Source: Amycolatopsis camponoti (GTDB taxonomy: Bacteria > Actinomycetota > Actinomycetes > Mycobacteriales > Pseudonocardiaceae). From it: a DNA stretch of 64,000 nt. The notes under the pieces were generated by a model. It saw nothing but the letters and a program-made list of their open reading frames with translations. It did no database searches and was not told the origin of the DNA. The stretch covers positions 2,088,501 to 2,152,500 of the forward strand of contig NZ_CABVGP010000001.1 of the NCBI RefSeq assembly GCF_902497555.1. The letters are read 5' to 3'. A program made the translations under genes and the position numbers. Below, piece after piece: positions 56,807 to 64,000 of this stretch (within the stretch, counting starts at the first letter, position 1; each line of letters opens with the position of its first letter).

Positions 56807-57526
56807 TCAGCCAGCCGGTCCGGCGGGCTCCGGTTCGGGCACCGGTGCCGCCGGGGTCCGTTTCCGGAACACCCTGACCAGCCCGACCGCCCCGGCCAGC
56901 GCGAACGCGCCGTAGCAGGCGAGCAGCGCGGGCGGCGTGCCGCCGGTCAGCGCGTCGCCGAGGACGACCACGGCGACGGTGCCGGGCACGCTTCCGAGCA
57001 GCGTACCGGCCAGGTAGGGGGCCAGGCGCACGGACGACACGCCGCAGAGGTAGCTGAACGGCGCGAACGGCACCACCGGGATCAGCCGCAGCGAGGTGAT
57101 CGCGAGGACACCGCCGCCGGAGAGCCGGTCGTTGACCGTCCGGACGCCCGCCCGGTGCAGGTGCCGGGTGACCAGGTCGCGGCCGAGCAGCCGGGCCAGC
57201 CCGAAGGACAGGCCGGCCGCGATGGTCGTGGCGACCAGGCCGATGGCGATCCCGGCGGTGGTCCCGACCAGCAGGCCGGCGGCCAGGTTGAAGACGGTGC
57301 GCGGGATCGGCGCGACGGTGAGCAGCGAATACGCGACGAGCAGCACGACCGGGGTGGCGGGTCCGGTGGCGGCGGCCCAGGCCCGCAGCTCGGCGGGGCC
57401 GGGGATCGGCAGCAGCACCACGGCCGCCGCGAAGAGGGCGGCCACGGCGAGCGCGACGATCAGCTTGGTGCGGCCGGACACCTGTTCGAGCCTACCGGCG
57501 GAGCTTGCACGGGAAAGCTGCGGCAC
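56807..57526 (-). CDS. TVP38/TMEM64-family membrane protein (VTT domain)
   Basis: 239 residues from ATG 57526. Five or six helices; the family signature region is at about 110-165: TTIAAGLSFGLARLLGRDL, then ITSLRLIPVVPFAPFSYLCG, which holds the R-x-x-P-x-x-P-F-x pattern of re-entrant VTT loops. The family is thought to act as lipid scramblases or proton-coupled transporters in DedA-like proteins. The C-terminal 25 residues are Pro/Ala/Glu-rich. Monocistronic as far as can be seen; divergent from the polymerase gene. Confidence 0.88.
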   Translation of the reverse strand: MPQLSRASSAGRLEQVSGRTKLIVALAVAALFAAAVVLLPIPGPAELRAWAAATGPATPVVLLVAYSLLTVAPIPRTVFNLAAGLLVGTTAGIAIGLVATTIAAGLSFGLARLLGRDLVTRHLHRAGVRTVNDRLSGGGVLAITSLRLIPVVPFAPFSYLCGVSSVRLAPYLAGTLLGSVPGTVAVVVLGDALTGGTPPALLACYGAFALAGAVGLVRVFRKRTPAAPVPEPEPAGPAG

Positions 57527-57569
57527 GTCGGCGGGGGCCGGGGAGCGCGATCGCCGCTAGGTTGGCCGC

Positions 57570-58577
57570 ATGCCCAAGCACGGTGACCCGGTCGAGTACG
57601 AGGTGGGCGGGCGCACCGTCCGCGTCTCGAGCCCGGACAAGGTGTACTTCCCCCAGCGCGGCATCACCAAGCGGCAGGTCGTCGAGCACTACATCACCGT
57701 CGGCGGGCCGCTGCTGCGCGCGATCGGCGAGCGGCCGACCACGCTGAAGCGCTACGTCGACGGCGTCGAGGGCGAGTGGTTCTACGCCAAGCGCGTGCCC
57801 AAGGGAGCCCCGGACTGGCTCGAGACGGCCGAGATCACGTTCCCGTCGGGCCGCAAGGCGGCCGAGGTGTGCCCGACCGAGCCGGCGGTCTTCGCGTGGG
57901 CGGCCAACCTGGGCACGTTCGACTTCCACCCGTGGCCGGTCCGCCGCCCCGACGTGGACCACCCGGACGAGCTGCGCATCGACGTCGACCCGCCGGACCG
58001 CGCCGGGTTCGCCGACGCGGTCGAGGTGGCGCTGGTGGTCCGCGAGGTGCTGGCGGAGGCCGGGCTGACGGGCTACCCGAAGACGTCCGGCGGCCGCGGG
58101 GTGCACGTCCTGGTGCGGATCCGGCCGGAGTGGGATTTCGTCCAGGTCCGCCACGCGGTGATCGCGCTGGGCCGCGAGGTCGAGCGGCGGATCCCGGACA
58201 AGGCGACGATCGCGTGGTGGAAGGAGGAGCGCGGCGGCCGGGTCTTCCTGGACTACAACCAGGCGGCGCGCGACCGGACGGTGGCGTCGAGCTGGTCGGT
58301 CCGCGGCACCCCGCGGGCGACGGTGTCGACACCGGTGACGTGGGACATGCTGCCGCGGGTCGACGCGGACGACTTCGACGTCCTGACGATCCCGGCGTTC
58401 CTGGAGGAGCACGGCGACCTGCACGCGGCGATGGACGCGGAGGCGTTCGGCCTGGAGAAGGCGCTCGAGTGGTACGAGCGCGACGGGCTGGGGGACATGC
58501 CGTACCCGCCGGACTACCCGAAGATGCCGGGGGAGCCCAAGCGGGTCCAGCCGAGCAAGGCGCGGCCGGAGGAGTGA
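57570..58577 (+). CDS. LigD-type DNA polymerase (NHEJ primase-polymerase), stand-alone
   Basis: 335 residues from ATG 57570. Archaeo-eukaryotic primase fold with RYVDGVEGEWFYAKRVP near 60, the metal-binding pair in LRIDVDPPD near 135, TSGGRGVHVLVRI near 175 and the third acidic residue in VFLDYNQAARDRT near 230. The ligase and nuclease domains of full LigD are absent. Stand-alone PolD proteins of mycobacteria take part in gap filling and end joining by adding ribonucleotides. No Ku gene is adjacent. Confidence 0.9.
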   Translation: MPKHGDPVEYEVGGRTVRVSSPDKVYFPQRGITKRQVVEHYITVGGPLLRAIGERPTTLKRYVDGVEGEWFYAKRVPKGAPDWLETAEITFPSGRKAAEVCPTEPAVFAWAANLGTFDFHPWPVRRPDVDHPDELRIDVDPPDRAGFADAVEVALVVREVLAEAGLTGYPKTSGGRGVHVLVRIRPEWDFVQVRHAVIALGREVERRIPDKATIAWWKEERGGRVFLDYNQAARDRTVASSWSVRGTPRATVSTPVTWDMLPRVDADDFDVLTIPAFLEEHGDLHAAMDAEAFGLEKALEWYERDGLGDMPYPPDYPKMPGEPKRVQPSKARPEE

Positions 58578-58584
58578 CGCGGGC

Positions 58585-59208
58585 TCACGGCTTCCGGCAG
58601 CTGACGGAGGTCACGCTCGCCTTGGGGGCGACCTTGGTGGTCCTGGTGCTCATGACCGTGCGGTCGACGCGGTAGGACGAGCCGCCCTGGGAGTAGGCGG
58701 TCTCGATCAGCTCGCCGGAGCTGTCGCCCGAGATGCTGTAGGTGATGTCGCACTCCCAGAGCAGGGTGCTCGCGCCGAGGAAGGTCAGCTTCGGTTCGAC
58801 GACGACGTTGCACCCGGCCGAGCCGAAGCACTGCTTGGAGACGACGGCCAGGTCGACGGAGTAGTCCTTCGCCGTGGGCTCGGGAAGAGCGGGCTCGGTG
58901 GTGGTCGGCGCCGCGAGGGCCGGGATCGAGGGACTGGTGGTGGCGGGCGCGGCGGCGTCGCGAGGCCGGATCCCGCCGTCGGCGGAGATCCAGGTCCCGC
59001 CGGGTCCGACGCAGGGCGCTTCCTGGGACTTGTCCAGGCACGGGCTCGAAGACGCTCTGCCGAGGGCGAGCGCCAGCACGACACCGGCCGCGAGGGCGGG
59101 GATCACCAGCGCCGCGCCGAGCACCCACGGCCACTTCGGGCGCTTCGGCGGGGCAGCGGGCGGCGGGAAGTACGGCACCTCGGGGCCGGGCGGAAGGGGA
59201 ACGGACAT
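58585..59208 (-). CDS. single-pass membrane protein with Cys-containing extracytoplasmic domain
   Basis: 207 residues from ATG 59208, with GGAGG upstream. A Pro-rich cytoplasmic N-terminus (LPPGPEVPYFPPPAAPP), one helix (WVLGAALVIPALAAGVVLALAL near 28-50), a Thr/Pro/Ala-rich stalk (85-115), then a beta-rich domain with five to six cysteines (KQCFGSAGCNVVVEPKL, LWECDITYSI, SVSCRKP) that can pair as disulfides outside the cell. The layout matches many actinobacterial envelope proteins of unknown role. Convergent with the polymerase gene, 7 bp apart. Confidence 0.72.
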   Translation of the reverse strand: MSVPLPPGPEVPYFPPPAAPPKRPKWPWVLGAALVIPALAAGVVLALALGRASSSPCLDKSQEAPCVGPGGTWISADGGIRPRDAAAPATTSPSIPALAAPTTTEPALPEPTAKDYSVDLAVVSKQCFGSAGCNVVVEPKLTFLGASTLLWECDITYSISGDSSGELIETAYSQGGSSYRVDRTVMSTRTTKVAPKASVTSVSCRKP

Positions 59209-59545
59209 GGTCGCCTCCGTGACTCTTGTGCCCGGGACTGACGCCGCGGCCATGACCGGTGTTACTCAGCGGCACCGGATTTCCCTCGATCGATACCGGA
59301 TGTAATCGACACCACCGCCGTGCCGAGCGCCACTTCCTGAGCCGGAAGCCGTCAATGGCTTAATCGGAACTTCACGCCGGAAAACGCGGAGTGATCACCT
59401 CACTCCCCGCTGTCGCCTTTCGGGTCACAAATGTCGTACGGCCGCTTCGGTGGTCTCGACCATCGGCACGAACGGCGTAACGTGCGGTCCCGGAATGACG
59501 ACACCCCGGAGACATGTCCAGGGGTGAGCTCGAGGGAGGCCCTCA
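59209..59545. other. 337-bp divergent intergenic region
   Basis: No gene is evident. It must hold the promoters for the membrane-protein gene (minus) and the DUF6221-like gene (plus). An AT-richer stretch at 59330-59385 and the short palindrome CGATCGAT at 59287-59294 are the only visible landmarks. GAGGGAGG at 59531-59538 is the ribosome site of the downstream gene. Confidence 0.5.
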
Positions 59546-59938
59546 GTGGACGACCTGATCGCTTTCCTCGCCGCGCGCGTGGGTGCGCGGCAGGCGATGA
59601 TCATGCAGGCCGTCAACAAGGCCAAGGCCGGCGACGCGATGAACCGCGGTGAGACGAAGGTCGCCGTGGAGCAGAAGATCCGCGGGCTGACCGACCTGGA
59701 CCTCGACGCGGTCAACCAGATGATCAACGAGATCGAGGCGACCCGGCGGATCCTGCTCGCGCACCGCACCACGGTGTCGGAGAAGGTGCCCGGGTTTCCG
59801 CTCTACGGCAGCGAATACTGGTGTGAGACCTGCCACGTGCCCGCCGACGAGGCCGGCTCCAACTGGTGCCTCACGCTGCGCCTGCTGGCCCTGCCCTACA
59901 CCGACCACCCGGACTACAGCGAGCGCTGGCGTCCCTGA
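59546..59938 (+). CDS. DUF6221-like small protein with Cys motif
   Basis: 130 residues from GTG 59546 (DDLIAFLAARVGARQAMI). The first 90 residues are helical (AVEQKIRGLTDLDLDAVNQM, INEIEATRRILLAHRT). The C-terminal part has YWCETCHVPADEAGSNWCL, whose CxxC plus a distant C suggests a metal or redox site, then PYTDHPDYSERW. The start and end resemble the actinobacterial DUF6221 family, of unknown function and often carried on mobile or phage-related DNA. It is 37 bp upstream of an oxidoreductase gene. Confidence 0.72.
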   Translation: MDDLIAFLAARVGARQAMIMQAVNKAKAGDAMNRGETKVAVEQKIRGLTDLDLDAVNQMINEIEATRRILLAHRTTVSEKVPGFPLYGSEYWCETCHVPADEAGSNWCLTLRLLALPYTDHPDYSERWRP

Positions 59939-59974
59939 CGGGAATCCCGTCCCGCGGCGCGCGTTGCACCCGGG

Positions 59975-60970
59975 GTGAGGATCTCCGTGCTCGACCGCTC
60001 GCCGGTGCGGCGTGACGGTGGGACCGCGCGGGCGCTGCGGGACACCGTCGCGTTCGCCGCGGACGTCGAACGGCTGGGCTACCACCGGTTCTGGGTTTCC
60101 GAGCACCACGGCGTGCCCGGGGTCGCCGGGTCGGCGCCGACCGTGCTGGCCGCCGCCGTGGCCGGGGCGACGAGCCGGATCCGGGTCGGTACCGGGGGTG
60201 TCATGCTGCCGAACCACCGGCCGCTGGTCGTCGCCGAGCAGTTCGGTGTCCTGGAAGCGCTGCACCCGGGCCGGATCGACATGGGGCTGGGCCGGTCGGT
60301 CGGCTTCACCGCCGGCGTCCGCGAGGCGCTGGGCCACGGCAAGGAAGCCGCCGACGACTTCGGCGCGCAGGTCCGGGAGCTGCTCGGGTTCTTCACCGGC
60401 GCGCACGACCGTCCGGGTGTCCACGCCTACCCCGCCGAAGGGCTGCGCGTGCCGCCGTTCCTGCTGGCCACCGGGTCCGGTGCCGACCTCGCCGCTGAGC
60501 TCGGGCTGCCGCTGGTGATCGCGCCGGTCCGCGGTGAACGCGCCCTGGTCGAAGCCGTGACGCGCTACCGCGACGGGTTCCGGCCCTCCGGATGGGCGCG
60601 GGAGCCGTACGTCGTGGTGTCGACGGCGATCGCCGTCGCTGACTCGGCGGCCGACGCGCGCCGCCTGCTCGTGTCGGAGGCCTGGGCGACGGTGTATTCG
60701 CGCTCCCACGGCGTCTTCCCGCCGCTGTCGCCGCCCGCGGAAGTCCTGGCCCTGCCGATGACCGACCGCGAGCGCAAGCGCCTCGAGGAGACCCTGGACG
60801 GCCAGATTTCGGGCACCCCGGCCGAAGTGGAAGACCGGCTGGGAACGCTCGTCGCGGCCGTGAGCGCCGACGAAGTCCTCGCGACGACGGCCGCCTACGA
60901 CCAATCCGCGCGGCTCGATTCTTTCACCGCACTAGCTGAACTCGCGGGGCTTCGCGTCCCCATTTCGTGA
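59975..60970 (+). CDS. LLM-class flavin-dependent oxidoreductase
   Basis: 331 residues from GTG 59975. Luciferase-like TIM barrel: SVLDRSPVRRDGGTARAL at the start, the flavin-binding stretch RFWVSEHHGVPGVAGSAP near 45, RIRVGTGGVMLPNHRPLVV near 75, and DMGLGRSVGFTAG near 110. MsnO8-like members use reduced FMN or F420. Oxygenase and reductase roles are both possible; the substrate is unknown. It follows the DUF6221-like gene in the same direction. Confidence 0.9.
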   Translation: MRISVLDRSPVRRDGGTARALRDTVAFAADVERLGYHRFWVSEHHGVPGVAGSAPTVLAAAVAGATSRIRVGTGGVMLPNHRPLVVAEQFGVLEALHPGRIDMGLGRSVGFTAGVREALGHGKEAADDFGAQVRELLGFFTGAHDRPGVHAYPAEGLRVPPFLLATGSGADLAAELGLPLVIAPVRGERALVEAVTRYRDGFRPSGWAREPYVVVSTAIAVADSAADARRLLVSEAWATVYSRSHGVFPPLSPPAEVLALPMTDRERKRLEETLDGQISGTPAEVEDRLGTLVAAVSADEVLATTAAYDQSARLDSFTALAELAGLRVPIS

Positions 60971-61156
60971 GTGGATCTCGAATTGCCGTGACACCACGTC
61001 GGAATATCACCGATGACTTTGCGCTATCGTTTTCCCGTGACTGCCGGGTCGGCCTCGAGCCGTGAGCAGACGGGGTACCCGGCTGTGCCGTGACCTCCGG
61101 GCGGCCCCGTGGGCCGCCGCCTCCCGCACGTCTTCCGTCATCGGAACGTGCGCGGG

Positions 61157-61166
61157 AAGGAGGTGA
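61157..61166 (+). promoter_or_regulatory. full-length Shine-Dalgarno sequence
   Basis: AAGGAGGTGA pairs with the 16S rRNA 3' end over all 10 bases and lies 5 bases before the ATG at 61172. It is the strongest ribosome site noticed in the window and fixes the start of the S1-domain gene. Confidence 0.9.
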
Positions 61167-61171
61167 ATCGC

Positions 61172-61387
61172 ATGTCCCAGTGGCAGGAGTTCGTCGCGGC
61201 CCACGCCGAAGGCGGGGTGCTCGACGGTGTTGTGGCCCGGGTGGTCCCGTTCGGCGCGTTCGTCGACGTCGACGGCCATCAGGGTCTCCTGGTGACCGAC
61301 GCGGCCCCCGAGCCGGGCAGCCGGGTGACGGTCCGCATCGAGACCATCGACGTGGAACGCCGCCGGTTCAGCCTGGTCCGGGCGTGA
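61172..61387 (+). CDS. single-S1-domain RNA-binding protein, 71 residues
   Basis: 71 residues from ATG 61172 (SQWQEFVAAHAEGG). Nearly the whole protein is one S1/OB fold: LDGVVARVVPFGAFVDVDGHQG, then GSRVTVRIETIDVERRRFSLV, which holds the aromatic and basic RNA-binding positions of S1 motifs. Isolated S1 proteins of this size resemble small translation-linked or stress RNA binders. A perfect Shine-Dalgarno predicts high expression. A 13-bp hairpin terminator follows 7 bp after the stop. Confidence 0.85.
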   Translation: MSQWQEFVAAHAEGGVLDGVVARVVPFGAFVDVDGHQGLLVTDAAPEPGSRVTVRIETIDVERRRFSLVRA

Positions 61388-61394
61388 CGTGAGC

Positions 61395-61424
61395 CGGGTG
61401 AGGCAGGGCGTCCTGCCTCACCCG
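61395..61424. terminator. 13-bp stem hairpin terminator
   Basis: CGGGTGAGGCAGG and CCTGCCTCACCCG form a perfect 13-bp stem with loop GCGT, between the convergent S1-domain gene (stop 61387) and the DinB-fold gene. The 3' arm overlaps the final codons and stop (61418-61420) of the latter, so it could end both transcripts. Confidence 0.85.
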
Positions 61425-62062
61425 AGCACGAACGGCAGCCGGGCGGCCAGCTCGCCCAGCGCCTCGCGCTCGGCCTCGGAAGGGGCGCGGCGGCCCGTCG
61501 CCACCAGCAGCACGTCCGGGTCCGAGAACGCCGCCGGGAACGCCGTCCCCGCGATCTTCTCGACCATCTCGCGCGCTCGCGCCAAACCCTCGGGAGGCGG
61601 GGGAGGGACAGCAGGCAGGTCCAGGTGGTGCAGTGTCCACTCCAGCACGTATGCCGACAGGTAGTCGCCCGCCGTGAGCACCATGTCCTGCGTCGACACC
61701 CGCATCCCCGGGTCCGCCAGGTCCGCCGCCCGCCCGGCCGCCGCGCCCACGTCGTCGAGGTGGAACTTCAGCAGCGCCGGGTCCTCGTACGCCGCCGCCA
61801 AGCGGACGATCAGCGCGTCCAGCGGGTCGTCGCCCGAGGGCAGCGACGATGACACCGCCCAGTAGGTGACCGCGTCGTGCGTGACCGGCGAGGACGCCGG
61901 GGTCACCAGCGTGATCAGGACGTCCTGCGCGTCGATCACCAGGTGGCACACCAGGTCCCGGACCAGCCACCCCCGGCAGCCCGACGGTTTCGCGAACTCC
62001 GCGTCGGGCAGGGAAGCGACCGCGGCGCGCAACGCCGCCCACGTGCGCGAGAAGAGGTCCAC
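61418..62062 (-). CDS. maleylpyruvate-isomerase-family mycothiol-dependent enzyme
   Basis: 214 residues from ATG 62062. DinB-like fold with SGCRGWLVRDLVCHLVIDAQD near 28-45, first metal histidine in the latter part, and GDYLSAYVLEWTLHHLDL near 140, holding the H-x-x-x-E..H pattern. The C-terminal segment PFVLG is typical for MDMPI_C-free members. Family enzymes use mycothiol, the actinobacterial thiol, for isomerisation or detoxification. The substrate is unknown. It follows 19 bp after the PruC-like gene stop. Confidence 0.82.
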   Translation of the reverse strand: MDLFSRTWAALRAAVASLPDAEFAKPSGCRGWLVRDLVCHLVIDAQDVLITLVTPASSPVTHDAVTYWAVSSSLPSGDDPLDALIVRLAAAYEDPALLKFHLDDVGAAAGRAADLADPGMRVSTQDMVLTAGDYLSAYVLEWTLHHLDLPAVPPPPPEGLARAREMVEKIAGTAFPAAFSDPDVLLVATGRRAPSEAEREALGELAARLPFVLG

Positions 62063-62081
62063 GCCGGCGAAGCTAGCAGGA

Positions 62082-63635
62082 TCACAGCCTCAGCTGCAGC
62101 TGGGTGAGAATCCGCTGAGCGGGGTCGGCGAAGTCCACTTCGGACACTTCGGCCGCGCGCCGGACGCGGTAGCGGACCGTGTTGGGGTGGATGTTCAGGA
62201 CCCGGGCCGCCGCCCGGACGTCGCCGAACGCGTCGAGCCACGCCAGGACGGCCGGGACGAGGATGCCGCCGTGCTCGGCGTCGTGCTCCACCAGCGCCGT
62301 CAGCCGCGGATCCCGGATGCGCGGCTCCGCACCCAGGAAGCCCAGCACCTCCGACAGCAGTACCTCGGCGCGGACGTCGGCCAGCGACGCGACGTCGGCC
62401 GGCCAGCGTCCGCGCGCCATCGCCGCCAGGACGCGGTCCGCGTCGCCCCGGGACGCCGCCGCGGCCGACAACCGCGGCACCACGCCACCGAGCGCCGCCC
62501 GGACCGGGACGTCCAGGTGCCGCCGCGCGGTGCCGACGATCTCCCGGGCCAGCGCCAGCACGGCCGCATCCGAGTGCTCGGGCAGATCGGGCAGCAGCGC
62601 GTAGACGCGGCCGCCGATCACGCTCACCAGCGCGCTGCGCCGGTAGGCCGCCGTGTGGACGGCGATCAGGTGGACCAGCTCGGCGCGACGCAGCTGCCGG
62701 TTGTCCGAGCGGTCCAGGGAAAACGCCAGGACCTGCGCCGGCCGGGCCGGGTCCGCGCCGATGTCGTCGGCGACGGACTCCGCGTCCAGCCGCCCTTCCA
62801 GCAGGCTCGCGAGGAGGTCCTCCCGCAGCCGCAACTCGGGGCTGGGCAGCGTGCGGGCGCGGATCAGCCGCGGTGCGAGCGTGCGGCTCGCGCCGAGCAG
62901 GGCCGTCTCGGCGCGTTCGGTGAGCGGCTGAGCGCCTTCCTGCACCCAGATCGTGCCGAGCGGCTGCTTGCCGGCGTGGATGCCCGCCGCGATGCGCCGC
63001 CGGATGCCCAGCTCCGGGCGCTCGTCGATCCGCACGATGCCCTCGCCGGCGCGGAGCCGCTGGTAGACACCCCATTCACGCAACATCGCGAGGTAGCGTT
63101 CCGGGCCTTCGCGGCCGAGGATCGACAGCCGCCGCAGCTCGTCGACCTCGTCGCCCGCGCGGGAGTAGGCGAGCACGCGGTTGGCCGTGTCCTCGATGCT
63201 GACCAGGCCGCCGGTGAGCGTCGCGATCGTCTGGGCCAGGGCGAACAGGTCGCCGAGCACCTCGCCGCTGGCCGCTTCACCGCCCGCGCGCGCCGCCTCG
63301 ACGACGCCGCGGGCCAGCGACTCCACCTGCTCCCAGCGCGCCTCCGCGCCGACCGTGAGGAGCGCGACGCCCGCGTCGGCGGCGACGTCGGCGCCCGTCG
63401 CGCCCTTGACGGCCACCGCGGCCGCCCCGCCGCGCCCGGCCGCGCGGATCGCGGGCGCCGCCGCCCGGCCGCGCGCGCCGATCACCAGCACGAGGTCGCC
63501 CGGGGACGCCTCCAAGGGGTCTTCGGGGTCGAGGATCACGACGTCGCCGACCGGGACGCCCAGCCCGTGCGGCGCCACGACCACCTCGACCAGCGGTTCA
63601 CCGAGGGTGGCCAGCACGTGTCGCAGCGACGTCAC
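62082..63635 (-). CDS. PucR-family regulator, probable PruC (activator of proline utilisation)
   Basis: 517 residues from GTG 63635. N-terminal about 15-100 is a small domain, a central GAF/GGDEF-like region follows (IATLTGGLVSIEDTANRVLAYS near 165), and the C-terminal helix-turn-helix is at 445-510: LDAFGDVRAAARVLNIHPNT, VRYRVRRAAEVSEVDFADP. It is divergent from pruA, the same arrangement as Rv1186c (PruC) and Rv1187 in mycobacteria, where PruC activates the proline operon. The 117-bp gap holds two TCCGGA boxes 21 bp apart. Confidence 0.88.
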   Translation of the reverse strand: MTSLRHVLATLGEPLVEVVVAPHGLGVPVGDVVILDPEDPLEASPGDLVLVIGARGRAAAPAIRAAGRGGAAAVAVKGATGADVAADAGVALLTVGAEARWEQVESLARGVVEAARAGGEAASGEVLGDLFALAQTIATLTGGLVSIEDTANRVLAYSRAGDEVDELRRLSILGREGPERYLAMLREWGVYQRLRAGEGIVRIDERPELGIRRRIAAGIHAGKQPLGTIWVQEGAQPLTERAETALLGASRTLAPRLIRARTLPSPELRLREDLLASLLEGRLDAESVADDIGADPARPAQVLAFSLDRSDNRQLRRAELVHLIAVHTAAYRRSALVSVIGGRVYALLPDLPEHSDAAVLALAREIVGTARRHLDVPVRAALGGVVPRLSAAAASRGDADRVLAAMARGRWPADVASLADVRAEVLLSEVLGFLGAEPRIRDPRLTALVEHDAEHGGILVPAVLAWLDAFGDVRAAARVLNIHPNTVRYRVRRAAEVSEVDFADPAQRILTQLQLRL

Positions 63636-63682
63636 GGCAGCCTTGTTCGATCGGCCAAGCTCATACGAGCGATTTTAGCCGG

Positions 63683-63731
63683 TCGGACAACCCGCTCCGA
63701 CGTGTCCGGAGTTACCGTTCGGGCATCCGGA
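63683..63731. promoter_or_regulatory. candidate PruC operator with TCCGGA boxes
   Basis: TCCGGA occurs at 63705-63710 and 63726-63731, exactly 21 bp apart, with a related TCGGAC at 63683-63688. All are in the 117-bp region between the PruC-like gene and pruA. Helical phasing of two turns suits binding of one face of a regulator dimer or tetramer. GAGGAG for pruA follows at 63742. Confidence 0.45.
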
Positions 63732-63752
63732 CGTAAAGCATGAGGAGCCGCC

Positions 63753-64000
63753 GTGGACGCCGTGACCCAGACCCCCGCCCCGAAGAACGAGCCGGTGCTG
63801 ACGTACGCGCCGGGCAGCGCTGAGCGCGCGGAACTCGAGGGTGCGCTCAAGCGGCTGGGCCAGGCGGAACCCGTCGACCTCACGGTCACCGTCGGCGGCG
63901 AGCAGCGCCCCGGCGGCGGCGAGAAGATCGAGGTCGTCCAGCCGCACAACCACCGGCACGTGCTGGGCACCATCCACAGCGCCACCCAGCAGGACGCGAC
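63753..64000 (+). CDS. pruA: L-glutamate gamma-semialdehyde (P5C) dehydrogenase, 5' part
   Basis: Starts at GTG 63753 after GAGGAG and continues past the window edge; 82 residues are visible (DAVTQTPAPKNEPVLTYAP, then PVDLTVTVGGEQRPGGGEKI and QPHNHRHVLGTIHSATQ). The N-terminus matches actinobacterial P5C dehydrogenases, which oxidise P5C to glutamate in proline and arginine catabolism. The catalytic residues lie outside the window. It is divergent from the PruC-like regulator. Confidence 0.9.
   Translation, partial: MDAVTQTPAPKNEPVLTYAPGSAERAELEGALKRLGQAEPVDLTVTVGGEQRPGGGEKIEVVQPHNHRHVLGTIHSATQQDA

Overview
The window reads as a chromosome segment of a high-GC actinomycete, most likely a Pseudonocardiaceae member such as Amycolatopsis. 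The evidence is the very GC-rich third codon positions, the many GTG starts, the ATGA/GTGA gene overlaps, the DinB/mycothiol-dependent isomerase paralogues, the coproporphyrin-type heme genes and the gene order. I see no rRNA, tRNA, CRISPR array, insertion sequence or prophage. The right end cuts through pruA.

Two blocks have the same gene content and order as the Mycobacterium tuberculosis Rv2674-Rv2695 region, as I remember it. Block 1 (1-12.5 kb) holds an alpha/beta hydrolase, an OB-fold protein, a DUF3159 membrane protein, the TrkA pair ceoC/ceoB, an APC permease, a TRAM-domain RNA methyltransferase and dxs. Block 2 (42.6-54.7 kb) holds RNase D, a DUF3000 protein, hemE, cgoX (hemY), chdC (hemQ) and msrB. 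About 30 kb of accessory genes separates dxs from RNase D.

The accessory stretch contains several units. First is a low-GC gene for a membrane-embedded NACHT NTPase (12.5-14.6 kb). Next is a tightly overlapping operon (14.7-21.5 kb) with a Na+/solute symporter, a ureohydrolase, a ThDP-dependent decarboxylase-like enzyme, an aminobutyraldehyde-type dehydrogenase and an NCS1 permease, divergent from a PucR regulator; it fits 2-ketoarginine to guanidinobutyrate to GABA plus urea. Then come a two-component system, a six-copy 21-bp repeat array, an esterase, a Tat-exported PHP-domain protein and fadB/fadA. Last is a urea/guanidine carboxylase operon (33.6-41.7 kb: permease, UAAP1, UAAP2, carboxylase, allophanate hydrolase) divergent from a TetR gene. 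The first guanidino operon would release urea and the second could consume it.

The most interesting locus is 51.0-54.1 kb. Two paralogous TIGR04222-type membrane proteins end in Gly/Ser tails with evenly spaced cysteines and a shared final GCGG. They sit upstream of, and one overlaps, a DUF692 (multinuclear iron oxidase, MNIO) gene and a small SCO6045-like partner gene. Known MNIOs modify cysteines in ribosomally made peptides, so the tails are attractive substrate candidates.

The right end carries a Ser/Thr kinase gene with no canonical start codon upstream of its P-loop, a VTT membrane protein, a stand-alone LigD-type polymerase, a lipid-independent secreted/anchored protein, a DUF6221-like protein, an LLM flavin oxidoreductase, a 71-residue S1-domain protein with a full-length Shine-Dalgarno, and a PruC-like regulator divergent from pruA. 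Three strong hairpins (2052-2094, 42543-42588, 61395-61424) sit between convergent genes and look like bidirectional terminators.
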